DNA of 35,260 nucleotides from Pseudomonadota bacterium (GCA_023423275.1 JAFAFW010000035.1:1-35260); one strand, 5' to 3'; shown: positions 1 to 8,488, numbered from the stretch's first letter. Numbers and translations are program-made. Notes: generated by a model from the sequence alone, not told the origin.

Positions 1-1078
1 CCTTGCCTAGAACCCGCTTGCAGTATTCGGGATCTTCCCAGGCTTTCAGCGTCGCCAGCACCTGCGCCGCGAACGCCTCATGGATCTCGTAATAATCGAA
101 GTCCTGCAGCTTCATGCCGACACGGTCGAGCATCTGCGAGACGGCAATGGTCGGCGCCATCAGCAGCCCCTCTCCAGCCGGGAAATTAAGCGCAGCGGTT
201 TGATAGGCCGTGAGATAAGCCAACACCGGCAGTCCATGCTTGGCGGCCCACTCCTCCGACGCCAGCAGCACTGCAGCGGCGCCATCCGTCAACGGTGTCG
301 AGTTGGCGGCCGTCAGCGTTCCGCGCGAAGACTTTTCGAATGCCGGCTTCAGCGTCGCCAGCTTTTCCAGGTTGATGTCCTCGCGCATGTTGTTGTCGCG
401 GAACACACCGGCATACGGCATCACCAGATCGTCCTGCCAACCGGAGGCATAGGCCTCAGACGCCTTCTTATGGCTCTCGTAGGCAAGCTGATCCTGCTCG
501 GGGCGGCCGATATGGAAATCCTGCGCCATCAGCTCGGTATGCTGCCCCATCGACAGCCCCGTGCGCGGCTCACTGACGTTCGGCGGCTGCGGCGCAAGCT
601 CGGCGGGCGACAGTCCGTTGAAGACCTTGATCTTCTCCCAGACGGTTTTCTTCTGGGTCATCTCTGAGAGGCGCTTGGAAAATTTCTTGGAGAAGACGAT
701 CGGCGCGTCCGATGTCGTATCCGATCCCATCGCGATGCCACATTCAATCTGACCGGAGGCGATGTTGCCCGCGATGCTCATAGCCGCCTGCAAGCTGGTG
801 CCGCACGCCTGGATCATGGTGATGCCCGGCGTGGTCGGCGCAAGGCCGGAGCCGATCACCGCTTCGCGTGCGATGTTCCAGTCCTTCGAATGTGTGACGA
901 CAGCGCCGCCGATCACCTCATCGATATGCACACCCTTGAGGCGAAACTTATCGACCATGCCGTTCAGCGTGGCCGTCATCATCTCGAGATTGGATTGATC
1001 GGCGTACAGTGTATTCGAACGGCAGAAGGGGATGCGCACGCCCCCGAGCACGGCAACACGGCGAAGGGTCTCAGCCAT
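1..1078 (-). CDS. fadI: acetyl-CoA C-acyltransferase (thiolase), C-terminus beyond window
   Basis: This is a thiolase that cleaves 3-ketoacyl-CoA with CoA, the last step of beta-oxidation. The gene runs off the left edge of the window, so only about 359 residues from the start codon (1078) are visible. The N-terminus begins MAETLRRVAVLGG. The nucleophilic cysteine is Cys92, in the thiolase context QACGTSLQA. The catalytic-base region EIHEAFAAQ gives His333. The second active-site cysteine near the C-terminus lies outside the window. It is the third gene of a minus-strand run after fadE and the fadJ-like gene, 49 bp after the latter, so it is almost certainly co-transcribed. FadI and other acetyl-CoA acetyltransferases share these motifs. 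The FadI assignment rests on the partner gene, and chain-length preference cannot be read. Confidence 0.9.
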   Translation of the reverse strand, partial: MAETLRRVAVLGGVRIPFCRSNTLYADQSNLEMMTATLNGMVDKFRLKGVHIDEVIGGAVVTHSKDWNIAREAVIGSGLAPTTPGITMIQACGTSLQAAMSIAGNIASGQIECGIAMGSDTTSDAPIVFSKKFSKRLSEMTQKKTVWEKIKVFNGLSPAELAPQPPNVSEPRTGLSMGQHTELMAQDFHIGRPEQDQLAYESHKKASEAYASGWQDDLVMPYAGVFRDNNMREDINLEKLATLKPAFEKSSRGTLTAANSTPLTDGAAAVLLASEEWAAKHGLPVLAYLTAYQTAALNFPAGEGLLMAPTIAVSQMLDRVGMKLQDFDYYEIHEAFAAQVLATLKAWEDPEYCKRVLGK

Positions 1079-1127
1079 CAGCTCTCTCCATCGGTTCCCC
1101 CACCCGTCAACGGAGAGGGATCAAATC

Positions 1128-3125
1128 TCATTCCGCCGCAGCCGGCTGTGACGTCACGGCAGGCACCGTTTCCGATGCCCGATAATGCAATGGCCCGCCG
1201 CGGAACGGCGCGAAACCGGTGCCAAAGATGACTCCCGCATCGACGAGATCAGCACTGGCGACGACGCCTTCGTCACGGCAACGCTCGCACTCGGCGATCA
1301 GCGGCTCGACAAGCTCCTTGCCGAGACGCTCCAGGCTCGCCTTATCGTAGGTCTTCTCGGCCTTCTGCGGACGGCCATCCTTCCAGACATAAAAGCCTTC
1401 GCCGGTTTTCTTGCCGAGCTTGCCTTGCGCGACCATGCGGTCGAGTTCGGAGCCTTCGCTCGCCAGTCCCAGGATTTTGCCCACGTGCGCGCAGACATCC
1501 AGGCCAACGCTGTCAGCGAGTTCGATCGGGCCCATCGGCATGCCGAAGGTGCGCGCCGCTTCGTCGATGCGCTCCTTCTCTTCGCCTGCCTCCAGGCGCT
1601 TCATCGCACCCATCAGGTATGGCGCCAGCACGCGGTTGACGAGGAAGCCCGGGACGCTCTTCACGATCAGCGGGAACTTGTCGATTGCGGCGACGAACGC
1701 GGCGCCTTTCGTTACCTCTTCTTCGCGGCTGCTTGCTCCACGTACGACCTCGACCAGCGGCAACTGCGCAACCGGATTGAAGAAGTGAATGCCGATCAGG
1801 CGGCCAGGATCAGCCAGAGGAGCCGCGATATCCTCGATCATGATCGAGGACGTATTGGTCGCCATCACCGCGCCGGGTTTCAGTTTCGACTCGATGGACT
1901 TGAAGATCTGCTGCTTGACTTCGAGCTTCTCGACGACGGCCTCGATGACCACATCGACGCGACCGATGTTCTTACCTTCCGGATCGGCGATGAAACGCGC
2001 CTTGGCCGCATCACGCTGTGCTTTGGTCTTGAACTTGCGGGCGAACAGCTTGCCCTGCGCGTCCATGCCCTTCTTGATCTGATCGGCGGAAAGATCCTGC
2101 AGCGAGACTTCCATCCCGCACGCCACGCACCAGCCCGCGATGTCCGCCCCCATCACGCCCGCACCGATCACATGCACGCGCAGCGGCTTCCAACCGAGAT
2201 CTTTCGGCGCTTGAGCCTTCAGCATTTCCGACAGACGGAACACGCGACGCAGATTGCGCGACGTCGATCCGATCATCAGCGGCGCGAATGCCCGGGTCTC
2301 GGCCTGCTTCAGCGCTTCGAGATTGCCACCGTGCGTCTCGAACAGATCGATCAGGCGGAATGGCGAGGGATAATGATCCTCACGCACCTTCTTCTTGGTC
2401 TCGGTGCGCAGCTTCTTCGCCAGCATTCCGCGCGCCGGCCATTGCGCCAGCACGGCCTTCATCCAGCCGGCCGGTTTCGACTTGCGCTTTTGCAGCACGG
2501 CCTTGCGCGCAGCCCACCTGAGACGCGGCTTGCTCTCGACCAGTTCGTCGATGTAGCCCAGCGCGCGGCCAACAGGAGCCCGCAACATCGATCCGGTCAG
2601 CATATTCTGCATCGCAGACAATGCACCGGCCTGGCGGATCGACCGCGCGGTTCCGTTGAAACCAGGGAACAACCCGAGCTTCACTTCCGGGAAGCCGACG
2701 CGCGTCGCGTCATCGCGCGTGGCGACGCGGTAATGGCACGCCAAGGCCAGTTCCAGACCACCGCCGACACACACGCCGTGAATGGCGCACACCACAGGGA
2801 TCGACATCCGCTCGATGCGGTCGAACAGCATCGTCACTGGACGGATCGACTCGATGACCTTCGTTTCCGTGTCGAGCGCATCGAATTCGCGGATGTCCGC
2901 GCCGACGATGAAGCTCTTCTCCTTGCCGGACATGAACACCAAGCCGACCGCCTGGCCCGAGCGCGCCAACCCCTCAACGTGCTCGACGATGCTGCCAAGT
3001 TCCTCGAGCGGGCGTCGCCCGAGCGCATTGGCGCTTTCGCCTTCGCGATCGAAGATCGCCCACGCGATCCCCTCCCGGTCGACGGAGAAGCGCCAGTCCT
3101 TCAGTTGCGTCATGTCCTGAGCCAC
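1128..3125 (-). CDS. fadJ: bifunctional enoyl-CoA hydratase / 3-hydroxyacyl-CoA dehydrogenase
   Basis: This 665-residue multifunctional beta-oxidation protein hydrates trans-2-enoyl-CoA and oxidises the product to 3-ketoacyl-CoA with NAD. The N-terminal third is a crotonase fold. It carries the oxyanion-hole and first-glutamate segment GGGLELALACHYR and the second-glutamate segment PEVKLGLFPGF. From about residue 322 there is a Rossmann motif, VIGAGVMGADIAGW, and then the dehydrogenase active-site histidine in GIHFFNP. A C-terminal 3HCDH domain contains FLVNRVLAPYL. It is somewhat shorter than E. coli FadB/FadJ (about 715-730 residues). It starts 16 bp after fadE and is followed 49 bp later by the thiolase. 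FadB-type and FadJ-type proteins cannot be separated firmly here; the thiolase partner favours FadJ. Confidence 0.93.
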   Translation of the reverse strand: MAQDMTQLKDWRFSVDREGIAWAIFDREGESANALGRRPLEELGSIVEHVEGLARSGQAVGLVFMSGKEKSFIVGADIREFDALDTETKVIESIRPVTMLFDRIERMSIPVVCAIHGVCVGGGLELALACHYRVATRDDATRVGFPEVKLGLFPGFNGTARSIRQAGALSAMQNMLTGSMLRAPVGRALGYIDELVESKPRLRWAARKAVLQKRKSKPAGWMKAVLAQWPARGMLAKKLRTETKKKVREDHYPSPFRLIDLFETHGGNLEALKQAETRAFAPLMIGSTSRNLRRVFRLSEMLKAQAPKDLGWKPLRVHVIGAGVMGADIAGWCVACGMEVSLQDLSADQIKKGMDAQGKLFARKFKTKAQRDAAKARFIADPEGKNIGRVDVVIEAVVEKLEVKQQIFKSIESKLKPGAVMATNTSSIMIEDIAAPLADPGRLIGIHFFNPVAQLPLVEVVRGASSREEEVTKGAAFVAAIDKFPLIVKSVPGFLVNRVLAPYLMGAMKRLEAGEEKERIDEAARTFGMPMGPIELADSVGLDVCAHVGKILGLASEGSELDRMVAQGKLGKKTGEGFYVWKDGRPQKAEKTYDKASLERLGKELVEPLIAECERCRDEGVVASADLVDAGVIFGTGFAPFRGGPLHYRASETVPAVTSQPAAAE

Positions 3126-3141
3126 TTTGGACCTCCCTTAC

Positions 3142-5619
3142 CTACTCGGCCGCAGCTTGGCCGCTGCTCTGAGAATTGTGGCCGAGACTGACGTAGTGCG
3201 GCCTGACTTCTGCCGGATCGAAATGGTCGACGGCAATGACGCGATCCGTCAGCGCCTCGACCTCACGCAATTGGATCGACTCCGACTCCGTAATAATGCC
3301 AGCGCGGGTTGCATCCCCGATCCAGTCGATACCATGATAACGCCGGACCTTGCCCGCGCGGATGGCCCGCTCGAGTTTTTTCTCGGCTTCTTCCGCGGCG
3401 ATGACCTTCTCCATGGCCACTTCGAGGAGCCCTGTCGGATCGTTCGGATCGCGGGTGACATAGATGTGGCGGGTCAGCCGATCACGGACGGCACCCGGCA
3501 CCAGCACCGATCGCACCGCCTTGTGACCAAGATAATCCGGCGCTGGCTTGAAGGGGCGGCCGAGCGGGAACACCAGCACCCGCATCAGAATGCGAGCCCA
3601 CAGCATCGGGAAGTTGTCGATGGCACCTCCGATCGCCTGCTGGAAACGATAGAGCCCGTTGCGGGCTGCCATGTCGACGATGGGGCGATCCTCTTCCGGT
3701 TTGCCGTCATCCTCGAAACGCTTCAGCACACACGCCGTGAAATAGAGTTCGGACAACGCGTCGGCGAGGCGCCCTGTGATCTTCTGCTTCACCTTCAGCC
3801 CACCACCAAGCAGCGCCACCGTCAGGTCGGCAACGAGCGCGAAGCTGTGACTGCAGCGCCAGAGCTGGCGATACCATTCGCCCGTGCCGTACGACTTCTC
3901 CGGAGCATTGCCGAAGACACCGCCGGTGACGTTGTGGAAGAATGCGCCGAAGACATTCGCTACCGAGAACGAGACGTGGTTCAGGAACGCATCCTCGAAG
4001 GCGGTGAGCCCCTTGCGGCTGTCCGGATCCTGAACGGCCTGGACCTCCTTATAGAGATACGGATGAGACCGCAGCGCGCCCTGCGCGAAGGTGATCAACG
4101 TTCGCGTCAGGATATTGGCGCCTTCGACCGTAATACCCACCGGCACCATCTGATACGCCGATTGCAGGTAGTTCGCAGGCCCGTCGCAGATTCCCTTGCC
4201 GCCATGCAGGTCCATGGCATCATTGACCGCCTGCCGCATGCGCTCGGTGGTCTGATATTTCATGAGAGCCGAGATCACCGCAGGCTTTTCTCCGCGGCTC
4301 ACCATCGCCGCCGTGGTCGCGCGCGCCGCCTCGTTGACGTAGGCGGTTTCGATCATGCGGGCGAGCGGCTCTTCGAGCCCTTCCATGCGCGCGACGGGCA
4401 ACCCGAATTGCCGTCGAACACGGCCATACGCCGTCGAGAACCGCAACAGGGCCTTGGCACCCGCGGTTGCCGATGACGGCAGCGAGATCGAACGGCCAGC
4501 CGACAGACATTCCATCAGCATCCGCCAGCCCTGCCCGGCCCGATCGGCGCCGCCGATGACCCAGTCGATGGGAATAAAGACGTCCTTGCCCCAGTTCGGT
4601 CCGTTGGGAAATGCGGTACCGCTTGGCAAATGCCGGCGGCCGATGTTCACGCCGGGGTGATTGGCCGGAATGATGGCCAGTGTGATGCCGATATCCTCGC
4701 CCTTGCCGAGCAGATTCTCCGGATCGAACAGCCGGAATGCGAGGCCGACCAATGTCGCCTTAGGCCCCAATGTGATGTAGCGCTTGTCCCAGGACAGACG
4801 GATGCCGAGCGTTTCGCGCCCCTCATGCGTGCCGCGCGTCACGATGCCGATATCGCGCATCGTCGCCGCGTCCGAACCCGACGTCGGCCCGGTCAGCGAG
4901 AAGCAGGGAATTTCGTCCCCGCGCGCCAGTCGCGGCAGGTAGTGCTCCTTCTGCGTGTCCGTGCCGTATTTCTCGATCAGCTCGCCAGGCCCCAACGAGT
5001 TCGGCACCATCACGATCGTGGCGACGTCGGGCGAACGCGACGAGATCTTGCCGAGGATCAAAGACTGCGCCTGCGCGGAGAACCCTAGCCCGCCATGCGC
5101 CTTGGAGATCAGCATCCCGAGGAAGCCATGCTTCCTGACGAACGACCAGATCTCATCGGGAATATCGTGTTCCGCGTGCCGGATCTTCCAATCGTCGATC
5201 ATGCGGCACAGCTCTTCGACCGGGCCGTCGAGGAACGCCTGCTCCTCGTTGCTCAGCATGATCGGAGGGATTGAGCGCAGCTTGTTCCAGTCCGGCCTGC
5301 CGCCGAACAGCTCCGCATCGAAGCCGACTGTCCCAGCGTCGAGTGCCTGCTGTTCGGTATCGGAGACGCGCGGCAACACGCTCTTAATCATGCGGAAGGT
5401 CGGCCGGACGACCAGCGCGCGCCGGATTTCAGGAATGGATAGCGCCGCCAGCACCAGCGCCGGAATCCAGCCGATCAGGCTCCAGAAGCCAAACGGGCCG
5501 CTTTGAGCGACGAACGTGATCCCAGCCACCAGGGCCGCCCAGGCCCAAAGCGGGGCGCGGCGCATCGCCAACACAAACACCAGCGCGACGATGATGGCGC
5601 AGAAGATAAACTGGGACAT
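3142..5619 (-). CDS. fadE: long-chain acyl-CoA dehydrogenase, FadE type
   Basis: This 825-residue FAD-dependent acyl-CoA dehydrogenase catalyses the first step of beta-oxidation. Its length matches the large membrane-linked FadE family (E. coli FadE is 814) rather than the ~380-residue short form. The first ~65 residues hold hydrophobic segments (FIFCAIIVALVFVLAM, then WAWAALVAGITFV). These are followed by the FadE signature region around GTVGFDAELFGGRPDW. The central domain has a flavin/substrate loop (CFSLTGPTSGSDAA) and the helical domain containing MDLHGGKGICDGPANYL. The C-terminal ~250 residues correspond to the FadE-specific extension. It is the first gene of the fadE-fadJ-fadI operon, and its promoter region carries a perfect dyad 51 bp upstream of the start codon. 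Confidence 0.95.
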   Translation of the reverse strand: MSQFIFCAIIVALVFVLAMRRAPLWAWAALVAGITFVAQSGPFGFWSLIGWIPALVLAALSIPEIRRALVVRPTFRMIKSVLPRVSDTEQQALDAGTVGFDAELFGGRPDWNKLRSIPPIMLSNEEQAFLDGPVEELCRMIDDWKIRHAEHDIPDEIWSFVRKHGFLGMLISKAHGGLGFSAQAQSLILGKISSRSPDVATIVMVPNSLGPGELIEKYGTDTQKEHYLPRLARGDEIPCFSLTGPTSGSDAATMRDIGIVTRGTHEGRETLGIRLSWDKRYITLGPKATLVGLAFRLFDPENLLGKGEDIGITLAIIPANHPGVNIGRRHLPSGTAFPNGPNWGKDVFIPIDWVIGGADRAGQGWRMLMECLSAGRSISLPSSATAGAKALLRFSTAYGRVRRQFGLPVARMEGLEEPLARMIETAYVNEAARATTAAMVSRGEKPAVISALMKYQTTERMRQAVNDAMDLHGGKGICDGPANYLQSAYQMVPVGITVEGANILTRTLITFAQGALRSHPYLYKEVQAVQDPDSRKGLTAFEDAFLNHVSFSVANVFGAFFHNVTGGVFGNAPEKSYGTGEWYRQLWRCSHSFALVADLTVALLGGGLKVKQKITGRLADALSELYFTACVLKRFEDDGKPEEDRPIVDMAARNGLYRFQQAIGGAIDNFPMLWARILMRVLVFPLGRPFKPAPDYLGHKAVRSVLVPGAVRDRLTRHIYVTRDPNDPTGLLEVAMEKVIAAEEAEKKLERAIRAGKVRRYHGIDWIGDATRAGIITESESIQLREVEALTDRVIAVDHFDPAEVRPHYVSLGHNSQSSGQAAAE

Positions 5620-5670
5620 GAACTCGCCTCCCTGCCAGACCGGAGCCCTCGATCACCACCCGGCCGCCCT

Positions 5671-5690
5671 ACTTGACGTTTACGTCAAGT
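5671..5690. promoter_or_regulatory. perfect 20-bp operator-like dyad upstream of fadE
   Basis: The sequence ACTTGACGT-TT-ACGTCAAGT is a perfect inverted repeat with 9-bp arms and a 2-bp centre, 51 bp upstream of the fadE start. A further half-site, CGTCAA (5711-5716), lies upstream relative to fadE. Read on the minus strand it gives TTGACG, a possible -35, with a weak -10 (CAGACT) 17 bp on, which would put the dyad over the transcription start. ACGT-centred dyads are known for regulators of fatty-acid and branched-chain acyl-CoA catabolism in proteobacteria (MerR-type LiuR, TetR-type FadR/PsrA groups). The specific regulator is not encoded in this window and I do not name it. Confidence 0.65.
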
Positions 5691-6058
5691 CTGAACACCA
5701 GATGTGTAAGCGTCAATTGTTAACCTTGCGTTCCGCGCGGTTTACGCACGTTTGTCCTGATGACTGCGCCCACTCCCGACGTTAAATAGGGATTGCGTGC
5801 GCTCGATTCACACAGACCGGCACAGATTGCATTGCAAGCCTTTGAATATGCTCACAAACTGAAACTTGTTCCCCGGGCAAGGCCCTTCGATCACCCGCGC
5901 CCGATGGTGCAACGTTGCGTGGAACACACACCGGCGGAGGGCATGCTGAGGCAAGCATCACACTGGCTTTGTCCGACGGTCGCTTGCGGATACCGTCGCG
6001 CGGCAGATTGTTGCCACACTGCATGCGCAGCATCGGGACGAACAATGGGGGAAACGGA
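5691..6058. other. intergenic stretch between fadE and the fccA-like gene
   Basis: About 370 bp separate the fadE operator from the cytochrome start. I see no convincing gene. The short overlapping frames on both strands lack recognisable domains and mutually exclude one another. The segment presumably holds the divergent promoters for fadE and the cytochrome gene. No clear sulfur-type ATTC-N8-GAAT dyad was found here. Confidence 0.5.
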
Positions 6059-6400
6059 ATGCGGAGTTGGCTGATCGTGTTCGGGCTTGGACTTGCGACG
6101 TCTGCCGAGCACAACCCGGCAGCCGCATCGGAGAAGCTGCTCGCCTATGGCCGCCATCTCTCCCAGGAATGCACGTCCTGCCACCGCGGCGATGGGGGCG
6201 ATAACGGCATCCCATCGCTCATCGGGCTGAGAGTCGAGGAGTTCATCGAGACGCTCGGATATTACAAATCCGGCATGCGGACCAACCAGGCCATGATCTC
6301 GGTCGCGCAGTCGCTCGACGATGAGCAGATCAAGGCTCTCGCCCTCTACTTCAACTCGTTGCCAAAGCCGAAGCGGGAAAGCGCCACGCCGAAGCAGTGA
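6059..6400 (+). CDS. fccA: monohaem c-type cytochrome, FccA-like (sulfide dehydrogenase cytochrome subunit)
   Basis: This 113-residue secreted c-type cytochrome probably accepts electrons from the neighbouring FccB/SoxF flavoprotein. The start at 6059 (MRSWLIVFGLGLATS) is chosen because it opens directly into a signal peptide; an in-frame upstream start would put 48 unrelated residues in front. The haem motif is Cys38-Thr-Ser-Cys41-His42. After it comes the class-I layout typical of FccA/c4 domains: IPSLIGL, then YYKSGMRTNQAM with Met79 as the likely axial ligand, then DDEQIKALALYFNSL. Only one haem site is present. It is transcribed towards fccB and ends 53 bp from the fccB stop, unlike the usual tandem fccAB order. 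Another class-I cytochrome role cannot be excluded. Confidence 0.8.
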   Translation: MRSWLIVFGLGLATSAEHNPAAASEKLLAYGRHLSQECTSCHRGDGGDNGIPSLIGLRVEEFIETLGYYKSGMRTNQAMISVAQSLDDEQIKALALYFNSLPKPKRESATPKQ

Positions 6401-6421
6401 CGGCGGCCTCTCATGAACATT

Positions 6422-6465
6422 GGCGGGACCCGTGAATCCCGCCGTTGCAGGGCTCAGCCCTTTTT
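6422..6465 (+). terminator. tandem hairpins plus T-tract, rho-independent terminator after fccA
   Basis: The first stem is GGCGGGA (6422-6428) with TCCCGCC (6437-6443) around an 8-nt loop. A second short stem, AGGGC (6449-6453) with GCCCT (6457-6461), is followed by TTTTT (6461-6465). The second hairpin and the T-tract overlap the 3' end of the convergent fccB gene: the fccB stop codon lies in its loop and the T-tract is antisense to the FccB lysine-rich tail. Confidence 0.55.
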
Positions 6466-7779
6466 CTTCTTGCCACCGGCTGCCGGTGGCGATTTGGCGA
6501 ACATCTCTTGCGTGATGCTGTCGTACCAGCCGACGCTTTCAGCGAAATTCTGCTTTCGGACGTCTGCTCCCTCGCCCGGTTTCGACACAAATGAACCGGA
6601 AGCGGCAAGCTTCCCATCCGCGGGCGCATAGTTGGCGCCGACCTTTACGCAGTCATCGGGCGCAACCAGCGACCAGCAGGTATTGCGGAAGCGCGCCGGG
6701 AACTGCTCCTTCTTCGCCAACGCAGCGAGAACATCCGCCACCACCACCTTGGCCTGGCTGTTGGCGGAAAACGCCGACTTCGGCATCTCGGTGGCGATCG
6801 CCGAATCGCCGAGAACGTAGACGTCAGCCACCTTGCTGGACATGAAATTGTCCGGGTTTACAGGGCACCAGTCACCCTCGGCGCAACCCGCCTTGATGGC
6901 GATCTCGCCGGCCCTTTGCTGTGGAATGATGTTGACGACGTCACCTTTCCAAGTCTTGCCGTCCTTGGTCTGAACTTCCTTGGTCTTGGGATCGACGCGC
7001 GTGACCGCGAAATCGTCGATCTCGTTCGTCAAGTTCAGTTCGATGATGTCCTTGTAATAGGTATTCACCGCTTCCATGAAGACCGGCTGCTTGGAGAACG
7101 ACTTCTTCGGGTCGAGCACGATCAGCTTCGACTTCGGCTTCCGGGTTTTGAGGACGTGCGCGATCATGCACATGCGCTCATAGGGTCCGGGCGGGCAGCG
7201 ATAGGGATTGTTCGGCGGAACGATGATGACCGTTCCACCGTCCTTCATGGCATCGAGCTGTTTCTTGAGAAGCTCCTTCTGGGAGCCATCCGTGTTGTAG
7301 GCGTGCGGCATGACGCTGGCCGCTTCGCGCGAATAGCCGGGGACCGAATCATACTTCATGTCGATGCCGGGCGACAGCACGAGCCGATCATAGCTGAACG
7401 TGCGGCCACCACGGGTCCTGACGCTCTTGGCCTTTGCATCGACATCCGTTGCATAGTCGCGGACCAGCTTGATGCCGAGCTTCGTCAGACCGTCATAATC
7501 ATGGTTGAGGGATGCGAAGGAGCGGAAGCCACCCAGATAGAGATTCGAGAAAAACGAGGAGCTGTAGCGCGGACTGGCCTCGATGAGCGTGACGTCCAGC
7601 TTGGGCTCGCTTTTCTTCAGGAGGTGCGCCACGGTGGCCCCGCCGGCGCCACCGCCGACCACGACCACCTTCGCCGCCCCCTGGGCGATCGCAAAACTTC
7701 CGAACGCTGACGTCCCCAAACTCGCAATGCCCGCGGCGCCTGCCAGTTTCCCCACCTCGCGCCGTGTCAATTTTGTCAT
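6454..7779 (-). CDS. soxF: sulfide dehydrogenase flavoprotein subunit (FccB/SoxF)
   Basis: This 441-residue periplasmic flavoprotein of the flavocytochrome c sulfide dehydrogenase family oxidises sulfide or sulfane sulfur and passes electrons to a c-type cytochrome. The start at 7779 is preceded by AGGAGGAAGG and opens a twin-arginine leader (Arg6-Arg7, then a hydrophobic stretch ending near AIAQGA). An FAD dinucleotide-binding motif follows (VVVVGGGAGGATVAHLL, residues ~38-54), and a second FAD motif is YVLGDSAIA (~321-329). The redox-active pair is Cys195 in NPYRCPPGPYER and Cys305 in GDWCPVNP, equivalent to the disulfide cysteines of FccB. The C-terminus ends in a Lys-rich tail. It lies 52 bp downstream of the soxS-like gene on the same strand and is probably co-transcribed with it. 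Confidence 0.9.
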   Translation of the reverse strand: MTKLTRREVGKLAGAAGIASLGTSAFGSFAIAQGAAKVVVVGGGAGGATVAHLLKKSEPKLDVTLIEASPRYSSSFFSNLYLGGFRSFASLNHDYDGLTKLGIKLVRDYATDVDAKAKSVRTRGGRTFSYDRLVLSPGIDMKYDSVPGYSREAASVMPHAYNTDGSQKELLKKQLDAMKDGGTVIIVPPNNPYRCPPGPYERMCMIAHVLKTRKPKSKLIVLDPKKSFSKQPVFMEAVNTYYKDIIELNLTNEIDDFAVTRVDPKTKEVQTKDGKTWKGDVVNIIPQQRAGEIAIKAGCAEGDWCPVNPDNFMSSKVADVYVLGDSAIATEMPKSAFSANSQAKVVVADVLAALAKKEQFPARFRNTCWSLVAPDDCVKVGANYAPADGKLAASGSFVSKPGEGADVRKQNFAESVGWYDSITQEMFAKSPPAAGGKKKKG

Positions 7780-7831
7780 CGAAACCTTCCTCCTCGAATG
7801 CGAATTGATCGCCCAGTCTTCTCTGGCGCGA

Positions 7832-8272
7832 TCAGGAACCACTGGATTCGGGCTTGAATCCGACCCGGGCGAGAATTTGGTCTAACAAGCCCCAAAAAAA
7901 GTCAGCGCCAGGATAACCGATGATGCGGCCGATTTCCTGCCCATCCCGCACGACAATGAATGTTGGCGAATAAATACTATCGGCGAGGCCTGCGAGATCA
8001 GGATGATTGCGCGCACGCCGGATCAAAGGAGCAAAACGTCCTTCTGCGGAGGACGAATACGCAATACCAATCTCGCGATCCCATTTCGCACAATATGGGC
8101 AACCCGCCTGTTCAATCATGATGAGATGCACGCCGGGGCGTACAAATGCTTCAGTCTTTCCGGCGTGCCCCTCGTCGCGCGCGCCGGAGCTCAAGAGAGC
8201 CAACGCCGACACGACAATGGCCAGCAACACCGCAAGCGATCGCTGTCTACCCGGTCGCAAACGCTCCGCCAT
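7832..8272 (-). CDS. soxS: periplasmic thioredoxin-like protein, SoxS/SoxW type
   Basis: This 146-residue secreted thiol-disulfide oxidoreductase carries the active-site motif Cys58-Pro-Tyr-Cys61 in EQAGCPYCAKWDREIG. The first ~30 residues (MAERLRPGRQRSLAVLLAIV) form a signal peptide or anchor. The predicted cis-Pro segment is IYSPTFIVVRDG. The start at 8272 is preferred to an ATG 12 bp upstream because GGGG lies 6 nt before it. In Paracoccus, SoxS keeps the SoxY sulfur-carrier cysteine reduced and active; the small size and CPxC motif fit that role better than the larger SoxW. It is divergent from soxYZ, with an operator-like dyad (8299-8318) in front. Confidence 0.78.
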   Translation of the reverse strand: MAERLRPGRQRSLAVLLAIVVSALALLSSGARDEGHAGKTEAFVRPGVHLIMIEQAGCPYCAKWDREIGIAYSSSAEGRFAPLIRRARNHPDLAGLADSIYSPTFIVVRDGQEIGRIIGYPGADFFWGLLDQILARVGFKPESSGS

Positions 8273-8298
8273 ATCAAGCCCCATTGAGAATTGCGGCG

Positions 8299-8318
8299 AT
8301 ATTCCTAGATGTTAATAT
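8299..8318. promoter_or_regulatory. ATATTC-N8-TAATAT dyad in front of soxS (candidate ArsR-type sulfur-sensor operator)
   Basis: ATATTC (8299-8304), an 8-nt spacer and TAATAT (8313-8318) form a dyad differing at one base from the perfect copy at 12123-12142. It lies 26 bp upstream of the chosen soxS start, overlapping a possible minus-strand -10 (TATTAT, 8322-8317). The ATTC-N8-GAAT form matches what is known for persulfide-sensing ArsR repressors of the SqrR/BigR/SoxR type. The regulator gene is not in this window. Confidence 0.5.
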
Positions 8319-8395
8319 AATACCGTGAAACATGGGCAGAAGTCCCCATTCCGAGGTTTGGAGACTGGCCAACGCCATAGGGCCGTGACATTACG

Positions 8396-8430
8396 CAGTC
8401 GTGACTGGCAATTCATATTGCAGTAGTCAC
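8396..8430. promoter_or_regulatory. nested inverted repeats upstream of soxY
   Basis: GTGACT (8401-8406) and AGTCAC (8425-8430) enclose GCAAT-TCAT-ATTGC (8408-8421), whose centre is offset by one base. CAGTC-GT-GACTG (8396-8407) overlaps the left edge. The cluster ends 58 bp before the soxY start, where an activator or repressor would bind. The family of the binding protein cannot be told. Confidence 0.35.
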
Positions 8431-8488
8431 CTTATCCTATCCACGAAGCATGCGGCTCGACGCTCATGCAGTACGACAGGGGAGTGAG

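Noticed and set aside
1185..3191. 668-codon open frame on the plus strand opposite the fadJ-like gene
   Set aside because: The translation is Arg/His/Asp-rich with no domain, and it is fully antisense to a gene with clear catalytic motifs. Such long antisense frames are common in G+C-rich DNA.
3127..4476. 449-codon plus-strand frame opposite fadE
   Set aside because: Antisense shadow of fadE; composition is non-protein-like and no ribosome-binding site was seen.
5782..6114. Overlapping short frames on both strands before the fccA-like gene
   Set aside because: They exclude one another, lack domains and ribosome-binding sites, and the plus-strand ones run into the cytochrome in another frame.
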